Notes: a model not told the origin generated them from the sequence alone. A stretch of DNA of 17,372 bases from JAPUDS01 sp039812985 (GCA_039812985.1 JBDHUL010000018.1:1-17372); one strand, 5' to 3'; shown: positions 1 through 7,730, counted from the first letter of the stretch. A program made the numbers and translations.

Positions 1-471
1 GGTGATGTAAAAGTCGTTGGCCCGAAGGGCGAACTGACACAATTTATCACGCCAGCTGTTACGGTGAAAGTCGAGGACGGCGTTCTCACAGTCTCGCCAA
101 AAGACGAGAGTAAGGATGCTCGCGCCCAGCACGGTCTGATGCGCGCGCTCATCAACAACATGGTCACTGGTGTTACACAGGGCTTTGAGAAAAAACTTGA
201 AGTGAACGGGGTTGGTTTCCGCGTAGCAGCAACCAACAACGAACTTGAAATGAGCCTCGGGTTTAGTCACCCCGTCAAATACAAAGCGCCCGATGGCGTC
301 AGTATTACGAACGACAAAATGGTCATTACAGTCAGTGGTATCAACAAACAACAGGTTGGCCAAACTGCCGCTGAAATCCGTGCTCTGAAGAAGCCTGAGC
401 CATACAAAGGCAAGGGAATTAAGTACATCGACGAAGTGATACTACGTAAAGCCGGAAAGACGGGTAAATAA
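1..471 (+). CDS. rplF: 50S ribosomal protein L6 (uL6), 5' end cut by the window
   Basis: Structural protein of the large subunit, near the factor-binding region. The frame is open from base 1 (reading GDVKVVGPKGELTQF), so the N-terminus lies outside the window; an in-frame GTG at 64 is not the true start. The family signature PEPYKGKGIKY near the C-terminus is present, and the protein ends in a basic tail (RKAGKTGK) at a TAA. The visible part is 156 codons of an expected roughly 180. It lies 3 nt before rplR in the conserved L6-L18-S5-L15 order, so it is almost certainly cotranscribed with them. Confidence 0.96.
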   Translation, partial: GDVKVVGPKGELTQFITPAVTVKVEDGVLTVSPKDESKDARAQHGLMRALINNMVTGVTQGFEKKLEVNGVGFRVAATNNELEMSLGFSHPVKYKAPDGVSITNDKMVITVSGINKQQVGQTAAEIRALKKPEPYKGKGIKYIDEVILRKAGKTGK

Positions 472-474
472 GCC

Positions 475-807
475 ATGAGTAACGTTGTACTACGTAAAAA
501 TCGTGTTCGCGCCAAGGTGAGTGGGAGCGCCGAGCGCCCACGCCTCACCGTCACCATCTCGAACCTGCACGTGTCCGCACAGATTATCGATGACACGATC
601 GGCAAAACTTTGGCTGCCGCAACGACCATCGGCACCAAGACAAAGGGGACGATGACTGAAAAAGCCGCCGTTGTTGGCAAAGGCATTGCCGCCAAAGCAA
701 AGAAAGCACATATAACCGCTGTAGTGTTCGATCGCAACGGTCGACGTTACGCCGGTCGCCTCAAGGCGCTGGCCGATGCAGCACGTAACGAAGGATTGGA
801 GTTTTAG
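475..807 (+). CDS. rplR: 50S ribosomal protein L18 (uL18)
   Basis: Binds 5S rRNA and helps attach it to the large subunit. The 110-residue product is slightly shorter than the usual 115-120. It shows the family pattern: RPRLTVTISNLHVSAQIID near residue 22, the VGKGIAAKAKKAHI segment, then VVFDRNGRRYAGRLKALADAARNEGLEF split over the end. Only 3 nt separate it from rplF and 1 nt from rpsE, so translation is probably coupled. The family assignment is clear from sequence and context. Confidence 0.96.
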   Translation: MSNVVLRKNRVRAKVSGSAERPRLTVTISNLHVSAQIIDDTIGKTLAAATTIGTKTKGTMTEKAAVVGKGIAAKAKKAHITAVVFDRNGRRYAGRLKALADAARNEGLEF

Positions 808-808
808 T

Positions 809-1453
809 ATGGCTGAAGCAGCAGCAAATACTACCCCGCGCACCGGACAGGCAACAAACAGCCGTCCACAGCGTGGTGGTCGCCGGGATGACCGACGAAA
901 TCAGCGCCCAGAAGCGCCAAAAGAGGAGAAGTTGTTTGAAGAAAACGTTATTGCCATTGACCGTGTGGCCCGTGTCGTCAAGGGCGGTCGTCGATTTCGC
1001 TTTAAAGCATTGGTGGTCGTCGGTGACCGCAAAAATAAAGTCGGTGTCGGAGTTGCCAAGGGTGCTGATGTTCAAGCGGCCGTTGCCAAAGCTACCGATG
1101 TGGCAAAAAAGCATCTCATCACCGTACCGATCATTGGAGCAACTATTCCACATGATATAGAAGTGAAAGTCGATGGCGCTCGTGTCCTACTCCGTCGGGC
1201 TGCCCCCGGTACCGGGATTATCGCTGGCGGTGTTGTTCGCTCTGTAGTAGCAGTAACCGGTATCTCGAACCTCATGAGCAAGTCGCTTGGTTCGGCGAAT
1301 AAAGTCAACATTGCCTACGCAACTATCGAGGCCCTACGCAGTCTTGTGCCGAAAAAGAACTGGGTCACAAGCAAGACAAGCCAAACGCCATCTGCTGGTA
1401 ACAACAAAAAGAAGGCCGCTGCCGAAAAGGACGTAAAGGAAGGGGAGAAATAG
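809..1453 (+). CDS. rpsE: 30S ribosomal protein S5 (uS5) with long N- and C-terminal tails
   Basis: Small-subunit protein at the mRNA entrance, involved in decoding accuracy. The start is ATG 809 (MAEAAANTTPRTGQ); an in-frame ATG at 776 lies inside rplR and is unlikely. The S5 N-domain begins near residue 43 (FEENVIAIDRVARVVKGGRRF, given here up to 20 residues) and the C-domain covers VLLRRAAPGTGIIAGG and VNIAYATIEAL. At 214 residues it exceeds the usual ~165: about 42 Arg/Gln-rich residues precede the core and a Lys-rich tail of about 30 follows it. The next gene is rplO only 1 nt downstream; the rpmD (uL30) gene usually found here is missing. Confidence 0.96.
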   Translation: MAEAAANTTPRTGQATNSRPQRGGRRDDRRNQRPEAPKEEKLFEENVIAIDRVARVVKGGRRFRFKALVVVGDRKNKVGVGVAKGADVQAAVAKATDVAKKHLITVPIIGATIPHDIEVKVDGARVLLRRAAPGTGIIAGGVVRSVVAVTGISNLMSKSLGSANKVNIAYATIEALRSLVPKKNWVTSKTSQTPSAGNNKKKAAAEKDVKEGEK

Positions 1454-1454
1454 T

Positions 1455-1961
1455 ATGAAATACAATGAACTTTCCCTTACTTCACACAAAGACAAGAAAC
1501 GTGTCGGGCGCGGTATCTCTGCCGGACAGGGTAAAACTGCTGGACGCGGCACCAAGGGGCAGGGCGCTCGCACAGGCAACAAATTTGGCCCAACCTTTAT
1601 GGGCGGCCAAGGTCCGCTGGTACAGCGTATTCCTAAAAAACGCGGCTTTCGCAGTTTACGGGCAAAGGCTCAGACTGTCTATACCTCACAGCTAAACGGC
1701 CTAAAAGCAGCGACGGTTGACGCGATGGTTCTTTACGAAGCGGGGATACTTGCCACGCCGTATCACAGCGCGAAACTGATCGTTCGGGGCGACTATGCTG
1801 GTAAAGCCACCGTAAAGCTCCAGGCAGCCAGCAAAAATGCTATTGCGCTGCTTGAAAAGGCTGGCGGGGCATTTGAGGCAGTCGATGTCCTCACGCTTCC
1901 GTCAACCAACCCGGATCGCGCAGCAAAAAAGGCTGACCAGGCTGCTAAAAAGAGCGCCTAA
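1455..1961 (+). CDS. rplO: 50S ribosomal protein L15 (uL15)
   Basis: Large-subunit assembly and structural protein. The Gly/Arg-rich N-terminal extension that threads into rRNA is clear (KRVGRGISAGQGKTAGRGT, residues ~15-33), followed by the globular part with AKLIVRGDYAGKATVKLQA. The length is 168, versus about 145 in most bacteria; the extra residues are an Ala/Lys-rich C-terminal tail (AAKKADQAAKKSA). It is the last gene of this cluster: a strong hairpin terminator starts 20 nt after the stop, and secY does not follow directly as it does in the classical spc operon. Confidence 0.96.
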   Translation: MKYNELSLTSHKDKKRVGRGISAGQGKTAGRGTKGQGARTGNKFGPTFMGGQGPLVQRIPKKRGFRSLRAKAQTVYTSQLNGLKAATVDAMVLYEAGILATPYHSAKLIVRGDYAGKATVKLQAASKNAIALLEKAGGAFEAVDVLTLPSTNPDRAAKKADQAAKKSA

Positions 1962-1980
1962 CCTACGCTTCCGCATTTCC

Positions 1981-2018
1981 CTTAAAAACACCTCTGCCTT
2001 TGCAGAGGTGTTTTTAAG
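1981..2018. terminator. Bidirectional intrinsic terminator between rplO and the convergent minus-strand gene
   Basis: A perfect 17-bp inverted repeat (1981-1997 with 2002-2018) encloses a 4-nt CTTT loop. The GC-rich inner stem CACCTCTGC is flanked by an A5 run on the left and a T5 run on the right, so either strand gives a hairpin followed by a U-tract. It lies between convergent rplO (ending 1961) and the minus-strand gene (ending 2047), as expected for a shared terminator. Confidence 0.93.
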
Positions 2019-2046
2019 AGCCAAACCTTCTCTCGGCGCTCGAGCT

Positions 2047-2979
2047 CTAGTATGCGCCGTCACACGCTGGCGGTATGAAGATAAGTAGGTCTATCATGTC
2101 GCTCGCAGGCTCGCTTGGATCTAAGTTAACTGTGTCGATACGGCTCGCATCGACGCCAAAACGAACGAGCTCGCTTTTGATTTTCTCAAACCGCTGCATC
2201 GTGAGCGGTGAGCTTTTGGGGATGACCTCGCCTGTCTGACTTGGCACTTGCAGAACAAAGCGATACTGTTTGGTACTGGTATGCTTATAGAAAGTCGCAA
2301 CACGAACAAGGGTATCGACTGACGCTGAGCCGTTCCCGGTTCCCGGTAGATTTGCCGTCCCTTCTTGAAAGGCAAATGTCCGAGCATATATACGGTGCGT
2401 GTCGCTTTCTGCGAGGCCGGCAAGAGAGAAGTCATCAATGCTTAGCGTGTCTTCTGGTATGTCTTTGATCATCAAACAACGGTTTTTCCGGGCAACTTCC
2501 TCTTTTTGTTGAAGGATGAGCGCGTCGTGATCGACGTTTTTATGTATTTCGGTTATTTTACCATTCATGACCGACAGATGTATGTCGTAGAGGCTCCCTG
2601 AGCCATTGACGGTATACACCAGACGAGTAGTTGCGCCGTCACTTTGTTGGCTTTTGAAGCTATAGGTTGATTTCTCAAGACCTTCAGCGATGGCTTTTAG
2701 CTCACCATTACTCCGATCCTGGTCAGCGAGGCGGCGCATGGTAGTATCGTCGAGCGTACGAAGAGCGAGCATAAACTGATCGGCGACGGCTCTGCCTGAC
2801 GAACGACTATTTATCACGACCATAGCGACGATCGTCCCGATGATGGTTATGGCTACTACTATGCCAACTATCCACCATAGACGTTGATGCTTACGCGGCG
2901 GAGCTATGAAAGAATCCCCCGAAGGCTGAGCTGGTGTTGGTGGTGGCGTCGTTGATATAACTGGTGGTTGCGGGTTCAT
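2047..2979 (-). CDS. Unrecognised single-pass membrane protein with Pro-rich N-terminus
   Basis: I do not recognise a family with confidence. ATG at 2979 gives 310 residues; a TTG at 2994 would add five. Residues 1-34 are Pro/Thr-rich (TPPPTPAQP) and end in a basic patch (RKHQR), followed by one hydrophobic helix (~35-56, WWIVGIVVAITIIGTIVAMV). About 250 probably extracytoplasmic residues follow. Just after the helix, a ~100-residue module (VADQFMLALRTLDD...) resembles small export-linked DUF4878-like folds, and the end (RFEKIKSELVRFGVDASRID) vaguely recalls OmpA-type domains; both resemblances are weak inferences. N-in topology is inferred from the basic patch before the helix. The gene is convergent to rplO and divergent from the ATPase gene, breaking up the normal spc operon. 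Confidence 0.8.
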   Translation of the reverse strand: MNPQPPVISTTPPPTPAQPSGDSFIAPPRKHQRLWWIVGIVVAITIIGTIVAMVVINSRSSGRAVADQFMLALRTLDDTTMRRLADQDRSNGELKAIAEGLEKSTYSFKSQQSDGATTRLVYTVNGSGSLYDIHLSVMNGKITEIHKNVDHDALILQQKEEVARKNRCLMIKDIPEDTLSIDDFSLAGLAESDTHRIYARTFAFQEGTANLPGTGNGSASVDTLVRVATFYKHTSTKQYRFVLQVPSQTGEVIPKSSPLTMQRFEKIKSELVRFGVDASRIDTVNLDPSEPASDMIDLLIFIPPACDGAY

Positions 2980-3003
2980 AGTTCTGCTTTTCAACCGCAG
3001 TGT

Positions 3004-3009
3004 AGCATA
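3004..3009 (-). promoter_or_regulatory. Candidate -10 box for the minus-strand membrane protein
   Basis: On the minus strand this reads TATGCT (5 of 6 to TATAAT). No good -35 lies at 16-18 nt. A start site about 7 nt downstream would give an ~18-nt leader before ATG 2979, or an almost leaderless mRNA if TTG 2994 is used. This is pattern-based only. Confidence 0.35.
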
Positions 3010-3059
3010 CTAACCATAAGCTAGACAATGCCGCAGTGTTCCCGTGACCAGTTTTTATG

Positions 3060-3065
3060 TATACT
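3060..3065 (+). promoter_or_regulatory. Candidate -10 box of the P-type ATPase-secY unit
   Basis: TATACT (5 of 6 to consensus) ends 7 nt before ATG 3073, so transcription would begin at or next to the A of the start codon, giving a leaderless transcript. No convincing -35 is visible at 16-18 nt. No Shine-Dalgarno motif precedes ATG 3073, which fits that reading. Confidence 0.5.
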
Positions 3066-3072
3066 AAACGGC

Positions 3073-5418
3073 ATGAACGGTGAAAAAAAACCGCCAGTTG
3101 GACTGTCGTCTGCTGATGTCGAGCGGCGGCGGGAAACCGGCCTCGTCAATACGACGCACGAAAAAACCAGTCGTAGTTTGTGGGATATCGTACGGACAAA
3201 TGTTTTTACACGCTTTAATGCACTTCTCAGTGTTTTATTTGTCGTTATCCTCTTTGTCGGTCATCCCATAGACGGATTATTTTTCGTCGCTGTTATCGTC
3301 AACAGTGCCATGGGTATTATTCAAGAAACTCGCGCCAAACGAACGCTCGACCGTCTGAGCATATTGAGTACTCCAAGGGTCACCGTCAGACGAGACGGGC
3401 GCGAACACAATATCTCGAGCGAGGATATCGTGACTGACGATGTTGTTCGGTTACAAATAGGTGACCAAGTCCCAACCGACGGTATCGTCATGAGCGTTGA
3501 AAGTGCCGAAGTCGATGAATCGCTCCTGACTGGTGAATCCGACTCGCTCGCCAAAAAAGACGGCGATCAACTGCTTTCGGGGTCATTTGTCGTCGCTGGG
3601 TCGCTTTGGTATACCGCGACTGCTGTCGGAGACGCAGCCTACGCCCACCAACTGGCTGCAAAGGTGAAAGTATTTAAAAAAGCCCACAGCGAACTACTAG
3701 CGGGAACAAACAAATTACTTGGTTACATCAGCATCGTCATACTCATTGTCGCGCCGCTACTCGTTTGGGGGCAACTGACACGTACTCACACCTCGTTCCA
3801 GGACGCCGCGACACGCTCCATTGCAGCCATTGTCGGTATGATTCCCGAAGGGCTCGTCGTCCTGACCAGTTTTGCATTTGTCCTTGCATCGCTGACGCTG
3901 GCACGGCGTAAGGTACTCGTCCAGGAGTTGCCGGCAGTGGAGGGACTGGCTCGAGTTGACGTGGTATGCCTCGATAAAACCGGAACACTGACCGAAGGAA
4001 GTATCGTGTTCTCCGATTTGTTGCTCGAAAAAAACGTCAAAAAATCGGAGATAGAGCCTGTACTTGGGGCGTTTGCGGCTGAAGCAAATTCACCAACCCT
4101 TGACGCGCTCCATGAGCGATTTCAAGACATGTCGCTCAAGGTATCATCCCGCGTTGCCTTTCACTCAAAACGTAAGTGGAGCGCCCTTAACACGGGCAAA
4201 GCGGGGTGGATACTTGGCGCACCGGAAATACTCTTTGAAGACGCACGGCTGCCAATCCGTAGAACCGCCGATGCATACGCCAACGACGGAGCTCGCGTCC
4301 TTGCACTTGCAAGTGCGTCTCACTCAGTCAACGGTACGACCCTCCCGACCAACCTTGTCCCTAAAGCCCTAATACTTCTTGAAGAAAAAATTCGAAGCGA
4401 CGCCTCCAAAACACTGGAGTATTTTGCGGGTCAAGGAGTGGCGTTGAAAGTGATTAGCGGCGATAACCCGCGAACTGTCGCAGCTGTGGCCCGCCGCGTC
4501 GGGATAGCGTGCAACCAACCGTGCGATGCGCGCACTCTCCCTTCAGACATCGCCCAGCTTGCTCGCATCCTCGAAACAAACAACGTATTTGGGCGGGTAT
4601 TGCCCGAACAAAAACAGCTGTTCGTAAAGGCGCTGCAAGCACAAGGCCACGTCGTCGCCATGACGGGAGACGGCGTCAACGACGCACTGGCCCTTAAAGA
4701 TGCCGATATTGGCATTGCCATGGGGAGCGGTGCTCCAGCAACCCGAGCAGTCGCGCGGCTTGTGCTTCTCGACAGTTCCTTTGCCCACATGCCGCACGTA
4801 CTCGCCGAAGGGCGTCGGGTAATCGCTAACATTGAACGGGTAGCGAACCTATTTGTTATTAAAAATGTCTACAATCTCTTGTTTGCACTTGCCGTAACAG
4901 TACTGGCATTGTCATTTCCGTTTTTGCCGCGGCATTTGTCGCTCATTTCATGGCTCACGATTGGTATACCGGCATTTTTCCTGGCGCTCGGCCCGAATAC
5001 GCGCCGATACCTACCTGGATTTTTGCCCCGTGTACTGCGATTTGCAGTTCCGGTGGGTGTCCTGGTGGCCGTCTTGTCGCTCTATACATATACCACGACG
5101 CTCAGTCAAACGATACTCATAAAACCAGCGAGCTCGGCGGCCGTTATATGCGTGGTCACCATAGGGCTTTGGGTACTGGCGTGCCTAGGGCGGCCACTTA
5201 AACTATGGAAGGTGAGTCTCATCGGCGCGATGGGGCTGGTATTTTACGCCGCGATATCGTGGCCGTGGCTCGCACAAATTCTCGAATTCAAATCTGTCTG
5301 GCCGCATAATCTACGGGGCTTTGTGGTCGGTTTGATCGGCGGGGTGGTTGTCGAATTACTTTGGCGATACGATCAACGAGCTAGACAAGAACCAACTGTA
5401 TCTGGTACTGTAGTATGA
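3073..5418 (+). CDS. CtpE-like cation-transporting P-type ATPase, probably Ca2+
   Basis: ATP-driven cation pump of the plasma membrane, 781 residues from ATG 3073; an upstream in-frame ATG at 3028 would lie before the putative -10 box. Motifs seen: actuator LLTGES (TGES 153-156), helix M4 MIPEGLVVLTS (PEGL 258-261), phosphorylation site DKTGTLTEG (Asp301), hinge TGDGVNDALALKDADIGIAM (TGDGVND 531-537). Hydrophobic segments occur near residues 45-85, 215-285 and in the last ~200 residues. There is no CPC motif and no N-terminal heavy-metal domain, so it is not a copper/heavy-metal type. The segment VQELPAVEGLARVDVVCLDK closely resembles actinobacterial CtpE, for which Ca2+ transport has been reported; the ion here is inferred. 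secY starts 31 nt downstream on the same strand, suggesting cotranscription. Confidence 0.9.
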   Translation: MNGEKKPPVGLSSADVERRRETGLVNTTHEKTSRSLWDIVRTNVFTRFNALLSVLFVVILFVGHPIDGLFFVAVIVNSAMGIIQETRAKRTLDRLSILSTPRVTVRRDGREHNISSEDIVTDDVVRLQIGDQVPTDGIVMSVESAEVDESLLTGESDSLAKKDGDQLLSGSFVVAGSLWYTATAVGDAAYAHQLAAKVKVFKKAHSELLAGTNKLLGYISIVILIVAPLLVWGQLTRTHTSFQDAATRSIAAIVGMIPEGLVVLTSFAFVLASLTLARRKVLVQELPAVEGLARVDVVCLDKTGTLTEGSIVFSDLLLEKNVKKSEIEPVLGAFAAEANSPTLDALHERFQDMSLKVSSRVAFHSKRKWSALNTGKAGWILGAPEILFEDARLPIRRTADAYANDGARVLALASASHSVNGTTLPTNLVPKALILLEEKIRSDASKTLEYFAGQGVALKVISGDNPRTVAAVARRVGIACNQPCDARTLPSDIAQLARILETNNVFGRVLPEQKQLFVKALQAQGHVVAMTGDGVNDALALKDADIGIAMGSGAPATRAVARLVLLDSSFAHMPHVLAEGRRVIANIERVANLFVIKNVYNLLFALAVTVLALSFPFLPRHLSLISWLTIGIPAFFLALGPNTRRYLPGFLPRVLRFAVPVGVLVAVLSLYTYTTTLSQTILIKPASSAAVICVVTIGLWVLACLGRPLKLWKVSLIGAMGLVFYAAISWPWLAQILEFKSVWPHNLRGFVVGLIGGVVVELLWRYDQRARQEPTVSGTVV

Positions 5419-5449
5419 GTTTAATACGAAGGGTGTTACAAAAAAAGCT

Positions 5450-6871
5450 ATGAACTGGCGTACGATATTTGCCTCATTTAAAAGCCGCGATATGTTGCGG
5501 CGCATTGGAATAGTTGTCGGAATACTTATTGCCTACCGGTTTTTGTCGCAGGTTCCGGTGCCGCTTGCATCGCCAACCGAACTTCGTACTATTATCGACA
5601 ATGCGCTCAACTCAACTGACCTCGGCGGCTTTATGAACCTCCTCTCAGGCGGAGCCTTGTCGAGTCTCAGTATTGTTCTCGTTGGCCTCAGCCCATATAT
5701 TACGGCATCGGTTATTACGCAACTACTCACAAAAGCCATTCCGCGCCTTGAGGAAATGCATAAAGATGGCGAGTCTGGGCGACGAAAAATCAACCAGTGG
5801 ACGCGCGCGCTTACCGTACCGCTCGCTATCTTGCAGTCGATCGCCTTTATATTCATCATCCGTCAAACCGTACTGGCGGGTAACACGGCAGTACTCAGCC
5901 ATACGACCATGTTCCAGTGGGTGCTTGCCGTCACCGCCATGTCTGCCGGTGCTATCCTCATGATGTGGCTCGGTGAGCTTGTCACCGAACAGGGAATAGG
6001 CAACGGTATCTCGCTCCTTATTTTTGCCGGCATCGTAGCGCGTCTGCCTGAAACATTTTCAACCATGTGGGGCTCACTCACGAATGTAGCGAAGGATGCC
6101 GACAAGCTTCACGTCTTCAACTGGTTCACGTTACCCATTAACGGCCTTGCATTTTGGATACTGCTCGGTATAGGACTCGCCGGGATCGCCGTGTTGTATT
6201 TCCTGGTAAAAATCAACGAGGCCCAGCGTATTATTACCATCAACTACGCCAAGCGCGTGCAGGGTAATACCGCTTACAGCGGCGTCAAAAGCATACTCCC
6301 GGTAAAACTCATCACCGCAGGTGTCATCCCCGTTATCTTTGCGGTAGCCTTTTTGGCACTCCCAGCTTTCGTTGGACAACTGCTACGGTCGATGCATGAC
6401 AAACAAAATCTCGTCAATATCGGCGATCAGCTTGTTAAATGGTTCCAAACCCCGAGTGCCCAGAACTTCGCGGCCGCCACAGACTGGACAATATGTATCT
6501 ATCCGGTTGTTTATTTCCTCCTTGTCGTCCTATTCACGTATTTTTACACTGGGATCGTCTTTAACTCAAACGAAATAGCGGAGAACCTGCAAAAGCAAGG
6601 TGGGTTCATAGAAGGCATACGTCCTGGCCCGCAAACCGAACAGTACCTGTCGCGCACCGTCAACCGCCTCACCTTGTTTGGGTCGTTGTCTCTCGGGATT
6701 ATCGCCATCCTGCCGTTCGTGTTCGAGTACATATTTTCAGTGTTCAATATCACCGGAGCAACCAACCTTGCGATTGGCGGTACAGGACTGCTCATCGTGG
6801 TATCTGTCGCACTCGAAACCTTGCGGCAAATCAACTCTCGTGCGCTCATGGTAACCTACGATAACTACTAA
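5450..6871 (+). CDS. secY: Preprotein translocase channel subunit SecY
   Basis: Central pore of the Sec translocon in the plasma membrane. The 473-residue product is somewhat longer than the usual 430-440. Seen: N-terminal MLRRIGIVVGILIAYRFLSQ, the plug/TM2 region GGALSSLSIVLVGLSPYITA, EQGIGNGISLLIFAGI, cytosolic loop INEAQRIITINYAKRVQG, and the C-terminal GGFIEGIRPGPQTEQYLSRT and LETLRQINSRALMV segments, all typical SecY landmarks; about ten hydrophobic helices can be followed. The only purine-rich stretch upstream (AAGGG, 5429-5433) is 16 nt from ATG, rather far for a ribosome binding site. The gene follows the ATPase by 31 nt instead of rplO, and is not followed by adk or map. Confidence 0.96.
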   Translation: MNWRTIFASFKSRDMLRRIGIVVGILIAYRFLSQVPVPLASPTELRTIIDNALNSTDLGGFMNLLSGGALSSLSIVLVGLSPYITASVITQLLTKAIPRLEEMHKDGESGRRKINQWTRALTVPLAILQSIAFIFIIRQTVLAGNTAVLSHTTMFQWVLAVTAMSAGAILMMWLGELVTEQGIGNGISLLIFAGIVARLPETFSTMWGSLTNVAKDADKLHVFNWFTLPINGLAFWILLGIGLAGIAVLYFLVKINEAQRIITINYAKRVQGNTAYSGVKSILPVKLITAGVIPVIFAVAFLALPAFVGQLLRSMHDKQNLVNIGDQLVKWFQTPSAQNFAAATDWTICIYPVVYFLLVVLFTYFYTGIVFNSNEIAENLQKQGGFIEGIRPGPQTEQYLSRTVNRLTLFGSLSLGIIAILPFVFEYIFSVFNITGATNLAIGGTGLLIVVSVALETLRQINSRALMVTYDNY

Positions 6872-6921
6872 AACAGCGCCGCCTTACTAGAAAATCATTC
6901 CCCATGACCATAAAATCGTGG

Positions 6922-6927
6922 TATGCT
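6922..6927 (+). promoter_or_regulatory. Candidate -10 box for the two-TM protein gene
   Basis: TATGCT (5 of 6) lies 41 nt before ATG 6969 in the 97-nt gap after secY. The same hexamer appears as the candidate box at 3004-3009. No clear -35. In contrast to neighbouring units, this gene has a leader with a good Shine-Dalgarno AAGGAG (6953-6958). Confidence 0.35.
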
Positions 6928-6968
6928 AGACCTATCAATGAACCGGTAAATTAAGGAGTGCACACGAC

Positions 6969-7190
6969 ATGGAAAGAGCTCTTAACTACACGAGGAACGT
7001 TGCTGTTGTTTTACTAGCCGGGCTGGTGGTATTCGTCGCCTGTGCCGCCGTTGCCGCAGTATTTAATGCTACAACGTGGCAGACGGTCAATGAATGGGTG
7101 TCAAAAGCGGTGATGGTTACCGGTATTTTGTTTGTTGGCAACGTCATTGTAGCCCTGCTCGTTGGCTCCTCAGGCAAAAAATCGTCGTAA
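6969..7190 (+). CDS. Small two-transmembrane protein of unknown function
   Basis: 73 residues, unrecognised. A short basic N-terminus (MERALNYTR) is followed by a helix at ~10-33 (NVAVVLLAGLVVFVACAAVA), a short loop with two Trp (TTWQTVNEW), a second helix at ~47-66 (VMVTGILFVGNVIVALLVG) and a Ser/Lys tail (SSGKKSS). A strong Shine-Dalgarno AAGGAG (6953-6958) sits 10 nt before the ATG, supporting this start. It occupies the place between secY and infA where adk and map are found in many bacteria. It is not convincingly SecE: that protein usually lies beside nusG and has a different conserved helix. A translocon-associated role is only a positional guess. Confidence 0.75.
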   Translation: MERALNYTRNVAVVLLAGLVVFVACAAVAAVFNATTWQTVNEWVSKAVMVTGILFVGNVIVALLVGSSGKKSS

Positions 7191-7223
7191 CATCCTTGAG
7201 CTGCTATTCGAGTGACCTCATTT

Positions 7224-7236
7224 GGTTACGGTAACC
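7224..7236. repeat. Short inverted repeat in the gap upstream of infA
   Basis: GGTTAC and GTAACC are separated by one base (7230) in the 174-nt gap between the small membrane gene and infA, about 85 nt upstream of the infA -35 box. It is too short for a terminator and has no U-tract. It could be an operator or chance; no further support is visible. The rest of the gap holds only the infA promoter. Confidence 0.25.
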
Positions 7237-7320
7237 CTGCAACCATGACCTACCGGATATAACTTGGGACAATAAGCTGACCGACTGCACAGAAAAGCCT
7301 ACGAAAAACATTTGTGTCTG

Positions 7321-7349
7321 TTTACAGCGCCGCACGACTCGTGTATAAT
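7321..7349 (+). promoter_or_regulatory. Near-consensus sigma70-type promoter of the infA-rpsI cluster
   Basis: TTTACA (7321-7326, 5 of 6) and TATAAT (7344-7349, 6 of 6) are separated by 17 nt, the best promoter match in the window. The expected start site is about 7356, which is the G of an in-frame GTG and 9 nt before ATG 7365. It probably drives the nine-gene cluster down to rpsI. Confidence 0.8.
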
Positions 7350-7364
7350 GGCGCAGTGAAACTT

Positions 7365-7589
7365 ATGCCCGCAACAAAGGAAGTCATCAAACTTACAGGT
7401 GTGGTGGTGGAAAATCTCCCCAGCGCCAAGTTTCGTGTCGAACTGGAGAACGGGCACAGTATCATCGCTCACGTGTCAGGAAAGATGCGCAAGCACTACA
7501 TCAAACTAGTGCCGGGTGATAAAGTCGAAGTTGAGTTAACCCCGTATGATCTTACGAAGGGCAGAATCAGCTTCCGACTCAAGGACTAA
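7365..7589 (+). CDS. infA: Translation initiation factor IF-1
   Basis: Binds the 30S A site during initiation. ATG 7365 gives 74 residues (MPATKEVIKLTGVVVENLPS), matching the usual 71-73. The OB-fold hallmarks FRVELENG, AHVSGKMRKHYI and VELTPYDLTKGRI are all present. An in-frame GTG at 7356 coincides with the predicted transcription start and could be a leaderless start adding three residues (MKL). No Shine-Dalgarno motif is seen before either. It leads the infA-rpmJ-rpsM-rpsK-rpsD-rpoA-rplQ order, which is conserved across bacteria. Confidence 0.95.
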   Translation: MPATKEVIKLTGVVVENLPSAKFRVELENGHSIIAHVSGKMRKHYIKLVPGDKVEVELTPYDLTKGRISFRLKD

Positions 7590-7613
7590 CTTTAACGTTT
7601 AAGGGAGAGACTG

Positions 7614-7730
7614 ATGAAAGTTCGCGCAAGCGTCAAAAAAATCAGCCCCGATGACATTTTGGTTCGCCGCAAAGGCCGCCTCTACGTCATCAACAAGAAA
7701 AAACCCAAAAACAAGCAAAGGCAAGGCTAG
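7614..7730 (+). CDS. rpmJ: 50S ribosomal protein L36 (bL36), cysteine-free form
   Basis: 38 residues, ATG 7614 to TAG 7728-7730, with AAGGGAGAG about 6 nt upstream as a good ribosome binding site. The ends MKVRASVKKI and KNKQRQG are diagnostic of L36. The usual zinc ligands are all replaced: in the standard protein Cys11, Cys14, Cys27 and His32; here Ser11, Asp14, Asn27 and Asn33 (one residue is inserted before the last). This is the zinc-independent type known in other bacteria as a paralogue of the Cys4/Cys3His form. It lies between infA and rpsM exactly as expected. Confidence 0.95.
   Translation: MKVRASVKKISPDDILVRRKGRLYVINKKKPKNKQRQG

Noticed and set aside
267..737. Long minus-strand reading frames opposite the ribosomal genes (also 490-843, 761-1153, 9704-10072, 10365-10676)
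   Set aside because: They lie antisense to clearly identified genes, have no ribosome binding sites and show no family features; they are by-products of codon bias.
3073..5418. Copper/heavy-metal transporting type for the P-type ATPase
   Set aside because: No CPC motif in M4 (PEGL instead) and no N-terminal CxxC metal-binding domain.
6969..7190. Identification of the small membrane protein as SecE
   Set aside because: Two helices and no recognisable SecE conserved segment; secE usually lies beside nusG, not after secY.
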